This document shows positions 10,325-20,877 of a DNA stretch of 64,000 nt, piece by piece. Source of the stretch: Heterohyrax brucei (Eukaryota > Chordata > Mammalia > Hyracoidea > Procaviidae); the NCBI GenBank assembly GCA_028571685.1, contig CM053144.1:99292171-99356170 (forward strand), read 5' to 3'. Every line of letters starts with the position of its first letter. Position 1 is the first letter of the stretch. The notes below the pieces were generated by a model that ran no database searches, had not been told where the DNA came from, and was given only the letters and a program-made list of their open reading frames with translations. The position numbers and the translations under genes are program-made.

Positions 10325-11357
10325 TAAAATTTTTTATTTAATATAACTGAGTGAAAATGTACATTCCCGTATAAATTTACATACCCACCTACATGCAGCT
10401 TCCACTGCTCTCCCTGCCCAGTGACAGCACACTATTCCTCTCTGCTCCATACATGTCTCATCCTCCCAACAGCCTCCTTTCCCCTCCTCTCCACCCACTC
10501 TCCTTCTTCCAGCCAGAGGTCAGCAGGATGACATCCTATAGATGTACAGAACCGTGAAGTGCATCCAATATATGGTCACTGCATTGCCAAGTCCAATCCA
10601 GTCCTGTCCGAAGCATGGACCTTTGTTATGATTTATGGTCAAGGGCAGCATCAGGGCGAGGGGCCATGCTTCCAGGGGAACCCTGAAACCACTGGACCAT
10701 CAATTGAGGTCTTTTAGTGGGGATCTCAAGGTGCACCCCTTTTTATTCTTGTGTTGCCAGTGAGACTCAACTTAGTGAGCTCCATCGCAGCTATCCCTGG
10801 TGGTGGCCGGGCACTATCCAGTTCTTCTGGTCCCAAGTCGATGTAGGCACCCACTGATGTGGGTCTCTTTGTCTTCTGGGTTGTCTTTCCCCCATGTCAT
10901 TTTGGTCCTCGGTGAGCATCCATTCCTGCTGAGTTGCAACCATTTGCTGTGTCCTCGGATGGCAGCTTGGCAGCTTTTAAGACCCCAGACGCCACTCACC
11001 AACGTGGGGTGCAGAGAGCCCTCTTAGCAAAACGCTAGTTGTGCCAATTGGCCTCGCTTTCGCCTAAGAGCATGGTCCCCTGCCCCCTACCCCAGCTACT
11101 CTATCCTTGCAATATTGGGTTAAGATGGAAGGATTACTCATGTTATGTTTAAGTCCATTTAATATTGTTCTTGTTTCTAATGTGTGCTATCACCGATTTC
11201 ACCCAGCCAGATACCTAGCAACTATCTAATTGAAACCCTCGCTCCTCCCTCCCTCTCTCTCCTCCCTTGCAGCTGTCAAAGAGTCTTTTCTTCTATACAC
11301 AAGTCTGTTTTTGAGATCTTATCGTAGAGGTCTCATACAATATTTGTCCTTTTGTCG
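10325..11357 (-). mobile_element. 3' UTR of the full-length L1
   Basis: About 1 kb with no coding frame. It contains the landmark 'cttttaagaccccagacgcc' and a purine/pyrimidine-asymmetric stretch near 11236-11270, as is common in L1 3' UTRs. The same module recurs at 20.9-21.7, 44.7-45.8 and 56.7-57.8 kb. Open frames on either strand here (for example 10800-11027) are fortuitous. Confidence 0.9.
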
Positions 11358-14300
11358 CTAACTACTTTCACTCAACATAATGTCTTCCAGTTGAAACCAG
11401 GTCATGAGATGTTTCCTGAAGTCATCTTTGTTCTTTGTCATTGCGTAGTGCTCCATTGAGTATACATACCATAGTTTACCTATCCATTCTTCTGTTGTTG
11501 GGCATCTGGGTGGATTCCTTCTTTTTGCTATCATGGACTGTGCTGTGGTAAACATTCTGGTGCATGTGTCTGTTGGTGTGAAAGGCCTTGATTCTGTAGG
11601 ATGTATTCCAAGTAGTGGAATTACTGGGTCAAATGGTATATCGATATCCATTTTTTTAAGGAAGCGCCAGATTGCTTTCCAAAGAGGCTGGACCATTTTG
11701 CAACCACACCAACAGTGTAGGAGGGTTCCACTTTCTCCACAGCCTCTCCAGCAATTTTTGTTTTGTGTTTTTTGGATCATAGCCAACCTTATTGGGGTGA
11801 GATGGTATCTCATTGCCGTCTTGATTTGAATTTCTTTAATAACTAAAGATCATGAACATGTCTGCATGTGTTTTTTGGCTGCCTGGATCTCTTCTTTAGT
11901 GAAATGTCTGTCCATCTCCTTTGCCCATCGCTTAATTGGATGGTTTATCTTCTTCTTGTTGATATTTTGTAGTATCTTATAGATTATGGAAATCAGGTGT
12001 CGATCTGACATAGAGTTTCCAAATATTTTTCCCATTCTGTAGGTGTTCTTTTAATTCTATTAATAAAGTCTTCAGATGAGCAAAAGTATTTAATTCTTAA
12101 TAGATCACATTTATCTATTTTCTCTTCTGATGATTGTGGTTTGTTTGACAGGTTGCGTATTAAAACTTCCATTGTTGTTCCTACCTTTTCTTGGATGAGC
12201 TTTATCGTTTTAGGTTTGATATTTAGGTCTTTTATCCAGTTTGAGTTGGTTTTTGTATAAGGTGTAAGATATGGATCTTGTTTCAGTTTATTACAGATGG
12301 ATATCCAATTTTGCCAGCACCATTTGTTGAAGATACTGTTTTTACTCCAGTTTAATGTCTTAGGGCCTTTGTCAAATATTAATTGTTCATAGGCAGATGG
12401 TGTCATCTCTGGGGTCTCAGTTCTCTTCCACTGATCGATCTGTCTGTTCTTATACCAGTACCAGGCTGTTTTGACCACTGTGGCAGTGTAATATGTTCTC
12501 AAGTCAGGTAATGAGAGGCCTCCCAGTGCATTCTACTTCTTTAGCAGTACCTTGCTTAACCGGGCTTCTTCCCTTTCCAAACGAAATTGGTAATTTGTTT
12601 CTCCATCTCATTAAAAAATGTCACTGAAACTTGTATTGGGATTGCATTATATAAATAGATTGATTTGAGTAACATAGACATTTTCACAATGTTAAGTCTT
12701 CCTATCCATAAGCAGGGTAGGTTTTTCCATTTATCTAAGTCTCTCTTAGTTTCTTGTAGTAAGGGTTTGTAGTTCTCTTTGTAAAGGTCTGTTATTTCTC
12801 TGGTTAGATTAATTCCTAGGTACTTTATCTTCTTAGGGGCTATCGTAAATGGTATTGATTTGATAATTTCTTCCTTAACAGTCTCGTTGTTGGTATAAAG
12901 GAATCCTACTGATTTACTTATGCTTATCTTGTATCCAGAGACTTTGCTGAACTCTTCTATCAGTTTGAGTAGTTTACATATAGATTCCTTGGGATTCTCT
13001 GCATATACAATCATATCATCTGCAAACAGGGAGATTTTAACGTCCTCTTTGCCAATGCAGATGCCCTTTATTTCTTGGTCTTGTCTAATTACTCTGGCTA
13101 AAACTTCTAGACTATGTTGAATAGAAGAGGTGAGAGTGGGCATCCTTGTCTAGTTCCTGATTTGAAGGGAAAGTCTTTCAATCGCTCTCCATACAGGATG
13201 ACGTAGGCAATTGGCTTTGTATAAATGGCCCTTATTGTATTGAGGAATTTGCCATCTATGCCCATTTTGCTAAGAATTTTTAGCATGAATGGGTGTTGCA
13301 CTTTATCAAATGCCTTTTCTGCATCAATGGACCAAATCAAGTGATCCTTGTCTTTTGTGTTATTTATGTGGTTAATCACATTAATTGTTTTTCTGATGTT
13401 GAACCAGCCTTGCATCCCTGGTATGAATCCCACTTGGTCATGATGGATTATTTTCTTGATATGTTGTTGTATTCTATTGGCAAGAATTTTGTTCAAGATT
13501 TTTGCATCTAGGTTCATGAGTCATATCGGTCTGTAGTTCTCTGTCTTTGTTGGATCTTTCCCTGACTTAGGTATCAGGGTTATGCTGGCTTCATAGAATG
13601 AGTTTGGGAGTACTCCATCCCTTTCTATACTGTGAAATAGTCTCAGTAGTATTCGGGATAACTCTTCTCTAAATGCTTGGTAGAATTCTGCCGTGAAGCC
13701 ATCTGGGCCTGGACTTTTTTTTGGTTGGCAGTGTTTTGATGACCTTTTCAATCTCTTCCTTTGTGATGGATTTATTAAGTTGTTCTTCTTCATGTTGTGG
13801 TAATTGGGGTAGGTGGTATGAGTCAAGGAATTGGTCCATTTCCCCTAGGTTTTCAAATTTGTTAGAGTACAGTCTTTCATAGTATTCTGTTATGATATTT
13901 TTGATTTCTGTTGCATCTGTGGTGACAACTCCCCTCTCATTTCTAATTTGGGTTATTTGTTTCCTTTCCTGCTTTTCTTTAGTAAGTTTAGCCCGTGGTT
14001 TGTCAATTTTGTTGATCTTCTCAAAAAAACAGCTTTTGGTCTTTTCAATTTTTTCAATTGTTTTTCTATTCTCTAATTCATTTAGCTCTGCTCTAATCTT
14101 TATGATCTCGTTTCTTCTGGTGCCTGATGGGTTCGTCTGTTGTTCTCTTTCTACTTATTCCAGCTGTAGGGTTAGTTCCTTCATTTGGTTTCTTTCTTCC
14201 TTCCAGATGTGTACATTTATGGAGATAAACAGAACTCTGAGCACTGCTTTGGCTGTATCCCATAGGTTCTGGTAGGAGGTGTTTTCATTCTCATTGGAAT

Positions 14301-15121
14301 CCATGAATTTCTTTAATTCATCCTTGATTTCCTCTATAACCCATGTTTTTTTGAGCAAGATGTTGTTCAGTTTCCCAGAGTTCCACTTTCTATCTATGTT
14401 TTTTCTGCTGTTGATTTCAACTTTTATGGCTTTATGATCTGAGAAGATGCTTTGCAGTAATTCAGTGGTATGGATTTTGTTGAGCATTGCATTGTGGCCT
14501 ATCACATGGTCAATTCTGGAGAATGTTTCATGTACACTGGAGAAGAAGGTGTAGTTGTCTACTGATGGATGGAAAGTTCTGTATATATCAATGAGGTTTA
14601 GTTGGTTAATTATGTCAATGAGGTCTTCTCTATCTTTACTAAGTTTTTTTCTAGATGATCTGTCTAGTATTGAGAGTGGAGTGTTGAAGTCTCCCACTAT
14701 TACGGTGGAGTGATCTAACTCTCTTTTGAGTGTAGTCAGTGTTTCTTCAACGTATTTAGGTGCTCTGATATTAGGTGCATAAATATTTAATATAGTTAAG
14801 TCTTGGTTGTGTACTGAACCTTTCAGCAATAAAGTGTCCATCTTTGTCCACGATGGTGGATTTGACATTAAAATTGATTTTGTCTGAGATTAGAATTGCC
14901 ACCACTGCTCTTCTTTGTTCATTGTTAGCTTGATATATATTCTTCCAACCTTTAATGTTCAGTTTGTTCCTATCTTTAGGTCTCAAGTGAGTTTCTTGTA
15001 GACAACATATGGATGGGTCATGTCTTTTGATCCAAGATGTGACTCAATGTCTCTTTACTGGAGCATTCAGTCCATTCACATTCAATGTAATTATTGATAG
15101 GTACGTGTTCAGTGCTGCCAT
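11358..15121 (-). pseudogene. L1 ORF2: L1 ORF2 (endonuclease / reverse transcriptase), broken
   Basis: ORF2p nicks DNA and reverse-transcribes L1 RNA in cis. The start is ATG at 15121 (MAALNTYLSIITLNVNG). Visible landmarks: endonuclease N14 in TLNVNG, QETHL, GDFNTPLS, SRIDHV and SDHKAI; RT motifs AFDKVQHPF and [14 protein letters not shown], and the FADD catalytic box at 13015-13026; and the C-terminal cysteine motif [15 protein letters not shown] at 11.7 kb, ending at TAG 11358. Breaks: TGA at codon 26, and further stops or frameshifts near 14.87, 13.83, 13.52, 13.1, 12.5 and 11.9 kb. Length (~1,255 codons) matches normal ORF2, so decay is by point changes and small indels, not truncation. 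Confidence 0.93.
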
Positions 15122-15375
15122 TGTGATGTGTTTATTTTTATGTTGATGTCTTCTCTGTTGTTCTTATTAGTCTGTTCTGGGACGTTCTTTTTTGTGAGTT
15201 GGTTTTTCACCTTTTTCAGAGTTGGTTTTGTAGTTGTTGAGACTCCTGTGTTACATTTCTTGAAATGGTATGATACATCTCTGTTGTGTTTTACAGCTGC
15301 CCCTATGATCCCCCTTAATAAACTATATATAAACCCAGTTTTAATTACTACCAGTCTTGTCATCTTCCTCTCCAT
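15109..15375 (-). CDS. Small 88-aa frame between L1 ORF1 and ORF2 (hypothetical)
   Basis: ATG at 15375 and TGA at 15111-15109. The frame ends 13 bases inside ORF2: the sequence ATGGCAGCACTGA holds the ORF2 start and this frame's stop. The product is basic and rich in Lys, Asn and Thr (starts MERKMTRLVVIK; contains KKVKNQLTKK). The homologous frame in the second full-length L1 is also open over all 88 codons with 15 substitutions and no indel. Human L1 has only a 63-bp spacer here. I know no described protein like it. It could be a peptide, a device for termination-reinitiation of ORF2, or chance. Confidence 0.4.
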   Translation of the reverse strand: MERKMTRLVVIKTGFIYSLLRGIIGAAVKHNRDVSYHFKKCNTGVSTTTKPTLKKVKNQLTKKNVPEQTNKNNREDINIKINTSQWQH

Positions 15376-15544
15376 CTGGAAGGACTATAACAACTGTAGT
15401 ACATCCCTCTTTTTAATATGATGATACCATAGTTTTCATGATGATCACTGGATTCCTTCCTTCCTTATCATAGCTGTGATTGGCTTTGGAGCCTTCCCTA
15501 ACTGAGTAGAGTTTTGAGTAGTAAAGTCATTCTAAAATATAAAG

Positions 15545-16504
15545 TTAGTGGTTTTGTTCTTCTAAGCCAGAGCCAAGAACTTCTTTCAATATTTCTTGTA
15601 GTTTTGGTTTGATTTTTACAAAGTTTCTGAGTTTCTGTTTATCTGGGAATGTTTTAATTTCATTTTCGTATTTGAAGGATAGTTTTGCAGGATATATAAT
15701 TCTTGGTTGGATGTTCTTCTCCTTCAAGGCTTTGAATGTGTCATGCCACTGTCTCTGTGCCAGCACGGTTTCTGCTGAGAAATCTGAAGAGAGCCTACAG
15801 GGTTTCCCTCTGAATGTTAACTTTGCTTTGAGTGTTGCTGCCTTTAGGAGTTGCTGCTTATGTTTCATTTTGTTAAGCTTGATTATAACATGTCTGGGAG
15901 TCTTTCTTTTGAGATCTATATTGGGTGGCGTACAATGTGCATCTGAGATGTCTATATTCTCTTCCTTCATGATTTCTGGGAAGTTTTCTTTCAGCAGCTC
16001 AGCAACAATACTCTCTGTGTTCTCGGATGTCTCACCCTGTTCAGGGACTCCAATTAATCCAAGGTTCTTCCTCTTAATAGAGTCCCACATGCTTCTTATT
16101 GTTTCTTCATTTTTCTTGTTTCTTTTTTCTGATTTCTGCTCATAGACGCTGGCCTCAGTAGCTCTGTCTTCCAAGTCAGAAATTCTTTTTTCTATTTGTT
16201 CCATTCTGTTTTCTTGGCTTTGCATTGAATTTTCTAGGTCTTTGATTTTGTTCTTGATCTCTGGGATTTCAGAGTACTGGTGTTCCATCAGATCGAACAT
16301 CTTGCTTAATTTTTCATTTTTTTCTCCTGCATTTTGTATAAGGTCTAGAAGGACTCTGTATATAATCATTTTGTATTCACTTTCTGATGCTTTCATAAAA
16401 GTTTCTTCATCTGGAAAACTCCTTGGTTGCTTTGTTTGGGAGCCTTCTGAAGCCATGGCTGATTTCTTGTATGCCACAAGTGTCTGTTGCTTTTTGGGAC
16501 CCAT
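15545..16504 (-). CDS. L1 ORF1: L1 ORF1p, intact, 319 aa
   Basis: ORF1p is the trimeric RNA-binding chaperone that coats L1 RNA in the cytoplasm. The frame is uninterrupted from MGPKKQQTL to the stop after EEQNH. Residues about 50-145 form a heptad-rich coiled coil (EIKNKIKDLENSM, MEQIEKRISDLED). The RRM follows at about 147-225 (NLGLIGVPE at 147-155, RHVIIKL at 204-210), then the C-terminal domain with FRGKPCRLSSDFS at 231-243 and IIYPAKLSF at 269-277. Length is close to human ORF1p (338 aa), with a shorter N-terminus. It is the only intact transposon protein of normal length in the window, though its own ORF2 is dead. Whether it is expressed cannot be told. Confidence 0.93.
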   Translation of the reverse strand: MGPKKQQTLVAYKKSAMASEGSQTKQPRSFPDEETFMKASESEYKMIIYRVLLDLIQNAGEKNEKLSKMFDLMEHQYSEIPEIKNKIKDLENSMQSQENRMEQIEKRISDLEDRATEASVYEQKSEKRNKKNEETIRSMWDSIKRKNLGLIGVPEQGETSENTESIVAELLKENFPEIMKEENIDISDAHCTPPNIDLKRKTPRHVIIKLNKMKHKQQLLKAATLKAKLTFRGKPCRLSSDFSAETVLAQRQWHDTFKALKEKNIQPRIIYPAKLSFKYENEIKTFPDKQKLRNFVKIKPKLQEILKEVLGSGLEEQNH

Positions 16505-17506
16505 GTGAGTATGTAGAGGCTGGAAGAGGTACTGTGAGGATGGACTGCAGATGTTTCTCTAGGCTGTCTTAAAATGTAAAGCAAAAGGTATCTGACCACT
16601 TCATAAGTCAGTTAGGTTTTCAGATGTAGAGGTCCCTCTTCTCAACTGGCAAAGTAAGTGCCACTGTATCCAACCCCAGATGATACAAACTAGTTCAGAA
16701 TACAGCAATGCTACTGCCCTGTTGACCTCTGCTGACAGGGCCTGGCCTTAGACAACACTGCATAGAGTATTGCTTTTCTGATAGAATAGCGCTCTGCTGT
16801 GGGTAGGCTCTGGCTCCCAGGCTAAGACTTAGGTCCAGCTGCAACCACAATATCCAAGATGGCGTCCTCCACACAGGCGGCTGACAGAGGGGCTAAAGGC
16901 GCCAAGAGGTAGTGATTCCTCTGATTCTGTTGCAGGACCCCCAAAGCAGGTGGCACTAGGTAAATTGCTGCTTTTCTGTCGGAAAAGCACTGTCCCGTTT
17001 TCAGGCTCTGGCTCCCAGGCTAAGAATGAGGTCCTGCTAGAATCTCCACATCCAACATTGCGTCCCGCATACTGACTGCGAAACTCCATACAAACGCCGC
17101 TGAGGCAGTTATAAAATGACACGCTCAAAGTGGCTAGATTAACAGAGTTCCAAGCCTGGCTCTCAAAATATGAGAATTTTGCCTGCCTGTCCCCCCAGCA
17201 GTGTGTCTGAGTCCAGCCGCCAGGCAAAAGCCAGCTCCGCTCACCAGCCAAGACAGAGGAAAACAGAAGTCAAAATGGTGCATTTACCTTCAGTCTATGA
17301 GAGCCAGGGATAGCCAGGCACAGGAGTCAGCGTAAGAGAGGAGGTTTTTCGCTCACTAGAATGAAGTCCAAAGTAACAGCCCTTTGCCGTGTCCTGGGGC
17401 TGATTAGGTGACCAGAAGGCTCCGTTTGATTATCAATCCAGGTCTTGGTTTCCAGAGGGATATAAGGAGACGTGGGCTTAGTCCGCCATCTTCACTCCGC
17501 CCCCTC
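16505..17506 (-). promoter_or_regulatory. L1 5' UTR / internal promoter with ~198-bp repeat units
   Basis: About 1 kb upstream of ORF1 and relatively CpG-rich. It contains two imperfect tandem units about 198 bp apart: 'gcttttctg' at 16772 and 16970, each followed by 'aggctctggctcccaggcta' and a 'aggtcc.gct' stretch. At the extreme 5' end the sense strand reads GGCGGAGTGAAGATGGCGG, an AAGATGGCGG YY1-type site placed as in human L1. A second AAGATGGCG lies at 16857-16865, on the opposite strand. Confidence 0.7.
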
Positions 17507-18780
17507 ACAGTTCTTTTAATTTTTGACTGAAAGGCAGACTTCAGGAGTGGCATCAGCACTGAATTAAGAGAGTATCCGGAAACCTTAGTCTTGGCAGTTC
17601 CACTATTCTCTGACAGACCAGTAAGTCTGCTCTATTTTTGTGAATTTGGATTTTGTTCTACATTTTTCTGTGTCCTGGACCCTTTATTGTGACCCCCATT
17701 AGAGTAGTTGGTGCTGGCAGCAGAGCGCCATCTCGTAGTCCTGGGCGCTGGCTGGTAGAGGTTGTAGTTCATGTGGTCCATTTAGTCTTTTGGACTGTTT
17801 TCTTACTGTCTTTGGTTTTCTTTCTTCTCCTTTTCTCCAAACATGACAGGGCCAATAGATGTACTTTAGACCGCTCCTTACAAACTTTTAAGACCCCTTG
17901 AAACCATGGTTTCCAGCCCTCAGCTCCCGTAATACAGTCCCTCATGGTGTTTGTATGTGTCTAAGGAGTATCTATGGCCTTTGTGCCATATTTCCCTATA
18001 TTGTGTGTTGTCATCTTGCCTTTCACTGAAGTTAACACTCAGCTGCTGTCTAATTAGTTATTTCCCTTATCCATACCCTGCCTTCCCCATAATTACCAAA
18101 AATTGTTTTTTTCTATATGAAAATCTTTTCTTGAGTTTTTATAATAGTGGTTTCATGCTGTGTTTGTCGTTTCATGATTGTCTTATTTCACTCAGCATAA
18201 TGCCCTCCAGATTAATCCAGATTGTAACATGTTTCTCGGATTCATTGTTCTTCTTTATACTTGCATGGTATTTCATTGTATGTATGTATCGTAATTTGTT
18301 TATCCATTCACCTGTTGATGGACATTTGACTTGTTTCTATCTTTTTGCCATTGTGAATACAGCTGCAGTGAACATTAGTGTACACATGTCTCTTTGTGTG
18401 ATGGCTGTTATTTCTCTAGGATATACTCCTGACAGTGGGATTGCTAGACCTTACAGTATTTTTTATTGTTGATGTTTTTTAGGAGAAGTCGTATCATTTT
18501 CCAAACAGTTGTACAATTTACATTCCCACTAGCAGTGCATTAGAATGCCAATGTCCTTGCTACTTCAACATTTGTTATTTTCTATTTTTTTGATTAGTTC
18601 CAGGATTGTTAGAGTGAGATGGTATCTCATTATAGTTTTGATTGGGGCTTCTCTAATGGCTAACAATTGAGAGCATTTCTTCACATGTCCTTTAGCTGTA
18701 TGGATGTCTTCTTTGGTAAGGTCTTTATTCATATCCTTTGCCCATTTATAATTGAATTATCTGTCTTTCTTGTTATTGAA

Positions 18781-18942
18781 AAACCAAAACTGCTGCTGTC
18801 AAGTTGATTCCGGCTCATAGTGACCCTATAGGACAGAGTAAAACAGCCCCATTGGGTTTTCAAGGAGTGACTGTTAGATTTGAACTATTGAATTTTTGGC
18901 TAGCAGCTGAGCTCTTAACCTCTATGTAACCAGGACTCCTTA
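18781..18942 (-). mobile_element. AfroSINE
   Basis: Reverse-complement core: 'aaactgctgctgtcaagttg', 'ggacagagtaaaacagcccc', 'tttgaactattgaatttttg' and 'gctagcagctgagctctta'. Inserted in the old L1. Confidence 0.92.
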
Positions 18943-19276
18943 GTTACTGAGGAGTTAAAGTGTCTGTAGATTTTAGTGATCAGACCTTCTCAGATATGTC
19001 AAAGCCATTTTTTCCCCCAGTCTGTGGGTTCTACTTTTATTCTTTTAGTGTCATCTTTTCATGAACATAATAGTCTAATTTTTAGGAAATCCCAGTTTAT
19101 TTTCTGATGTTTGCATTGTTGGTTATGGTTTGTGTTATATTTATGTGACATATTAGAGTTCCTAACGTTTTCCCTATTTTTTCTTACATGATCTTTATAG
19201 CTTTAGGTTTTAGATTTAGGTCTCTGATCCATTTTGAGTTAGTTTTTATGTATGGTGTGACATATGGGTTCTGTTT

Positions 19277-19370
19277 GCTTCCTTCCTTCCTTCTTTCCTT
19301 CCTTCCTTCCTCCTTTCCTCTCTCCCTCCCTCCCTCCCTTCCTTCCTTCCTTCCTCCTTTTCTTTGTTTC
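19277..19370. repeat. (TTCC)n / (TCCC)n pyrimidine tract
   Basis: Interrupted CTTC, CTTT and CTCC units giving almost pure pyrimidine over ~95 bp. The long Lys/Arg/Glu/Gly or Ser/Phe/Leu/Pro frames across it are artefacts. Confidence 0.95.
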
Positions 19371-19544
19371 TTTTTTAACAGATGGACATCCAGTTTTGCC
19401 AGAACCATTTGTTAAAAAGCTTGGCTTTTTTCCATTTAATAGACTTTGTCCTTTGTCAAACATCAGCTGACCACAGGAGGATGGATTGTATCTACTTTCT
19501 TGATTTTGTTCTGTTGGTCAGTGTGTCTCTCAATGTGTCTGTTA

Positions 19545-20024
19545 TTGGAACAGTACCACAAGTGAATGGTTTTAACAAAGAATAGTTTATTCTTACACAG
19601 ACCAATAAGCTAGAAGTCAGAATTCAAGGCGCCAGCTCCAGAGAAACATGCTCTGTCTCCATTGGCTCTGGAGGAAGGTCCCTGTGTTGCATCAGTCTTT
19701 GTTTGGTCTGGGAGAATCTCAGTTCAGGAACCTCAAGTCTGAAGGAGGTGCTCTGCTCCTTGCACTATTTTCTTGGTGGTTTGAGGTCCTCAACTTTCTG
19801 CTTGCTTCCCTTTTCTTTGTATTCTGAGTGATTGCCTCAAAGCACAATACATTCTTACAGACCGAGTCTTGCCTCAACAAAAAAAACCATCACCCAACAT
19901 CCCTCATTATTAACTTCAAAGAGTCAGAATTTATGGCATATAGGAAAATGGCACAGTACTGAGAATTGTGGCCTAGCCAAATGGCTACACAGATTTTTGG
20001 GGGGACACAATTCAATCCATGACA
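19545..20024 (-). mobile_element. MaLR-like solo LTR, slightly truncated
   Basis: Antisense LTR: 'accacaagtgaatggtttta', 'aatagtttattcttacacag', 'tttttggggggacacaattc' and ending 'aatccatgaca'. The first ~30 bp found in the copies at 9523 and 33047 are missing; the break coincides with 'cagtaccac', a string present in the host L1. Inserted in the old L1. Confidence 0.82.
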
Positions 20025-20457
20025 GTTGGTGATTAATTTTTCCATATTGTTAAAAACTACTGTTGATTTGGGGACTGAGACTGCATTATATTTGTGGATC
20101 ACTTTGAGTAGAATTGATGTCTTCACAAGTTTGAGTCTTTCCATGAATATGATATGTTTTTCCATTTGTAGAAGTCTTTTTAGTTCTTTGTGTAAAATTT
20201 TGTTTCTATGTATTTTATCTTTTTTAGGGGGTATTATAATTGGTATTGTTTTCCTGATTTCCTTTTCAATGTCCTCTTTGTTGGTATAGAGGAATCCAAC
20301 TGATTTTTGTGTGTTGATCTTTTATCCTGCTGCTCTACTGAATATTTCCATTAGTTTCAAATAGTTTTCTTGTGGAATCTTTGGTGTTCTCCATATGTAG
20401 GATCATATCATCTGTATGTGACTAAGGATAGTTTTCCTTCTTCCTTTCCAATTTGAA

Positions 20458-20612
20458 TGGAAACCCTAGTTGTGTAGTGATTAAGTTCTACAGCTGCTGA
20501 CCAAAAGGTCAGCAATTCAAATTCACCAAGTGCTCCTTGGAAACTCTATGGCGTCAGAAACTCTATGAGTCAGAATTGACTCAATGACAATGAATTTATT
20601 TGGGTTTCCAGT
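20458..20612 (+). mobile_element. AfroSINE
   Basis: Head 'ggaaaccctagttgtgtagtg', 'gctgaccaaaaggtcagcaa', 'tgctccttggaaactctatg' and 'gagtcagaattgactcaatg'. The middle of the body is partly deleted and rejoined at an 'aaactctatg' repeat. Confidence 0.9.
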
Positions 20613-20760
20613 CTGAATGCTCTCTATTTCTTTTTCTTGCCTTAGTGCTCTAGTCCCAGCACAGTGTTAAATAGGAGTGGTCATAGAGGGTGTCCCTGTA
20701 TTGTTCCCATTCTGAGGGACAATGCTTTAACCTCTATTCATTGGCTGTTGGTTTTGTATA

Positions 20761-20786
20761 AAACAAAAACAAACAAACAAACAAGC
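20761..20786. repeat. (AAAC)n microsatellite
   Basis: Short aaac/aaaaac repeat within the old L1. Confidence 0.8.
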
Positions 20787-20877
20787 CTACCAGTTTTGTA
20801 TAGGCATCTATTATTATTTTGAAGAATTTCCTTTCTACTCCTATTTTATTGAGAGTTTTTATCAAGAATGAGTGTTG

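Larger units (their letters stand above)
10311..17510 (-). mobile_element. Full-length young L1, about 7.2 kb
   Basis: Reading on the minus strand: 5' UTR 17506-16505, intact ORF1 16504-15545, inter-ORF spacer 15544-15122, broken ORF2 15121-11358, 3' UTR 11357 to about 10325, ending in an A-rich tail. Candidate imperfect target duplication: 'tccttctaattttt' (10310-10323) against 'ttcttttaattttt' (17511-17524), 12 of 14 bases. It interrupts an older L1 3' UTR. The ~1-kb 3' UTR and the ~420-bp ORF spacer are long compared with human L1. Confidence 0.93.

Noticed and set aside
13892..14275. 127-codon plus-strand frame looking like a membrane protein
   Set aside because: Antisense of L1 ORF2; the same shadow occurs at 60311-60676 in the second copy.
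15609..16145. 178-codon plus-strand frame with hydrophobic runs
   Set aside because: It is the antisense of the intact L1 ORF1; the Phe/Leu/Ser-rich composition is what a Lys/Glu-rich coiled coil gives on the other strand.
19184..19470. Overlapping 67-75-codon frames on both strands
   Set aside because: They exist only because of the pyrimidine microsatellite.
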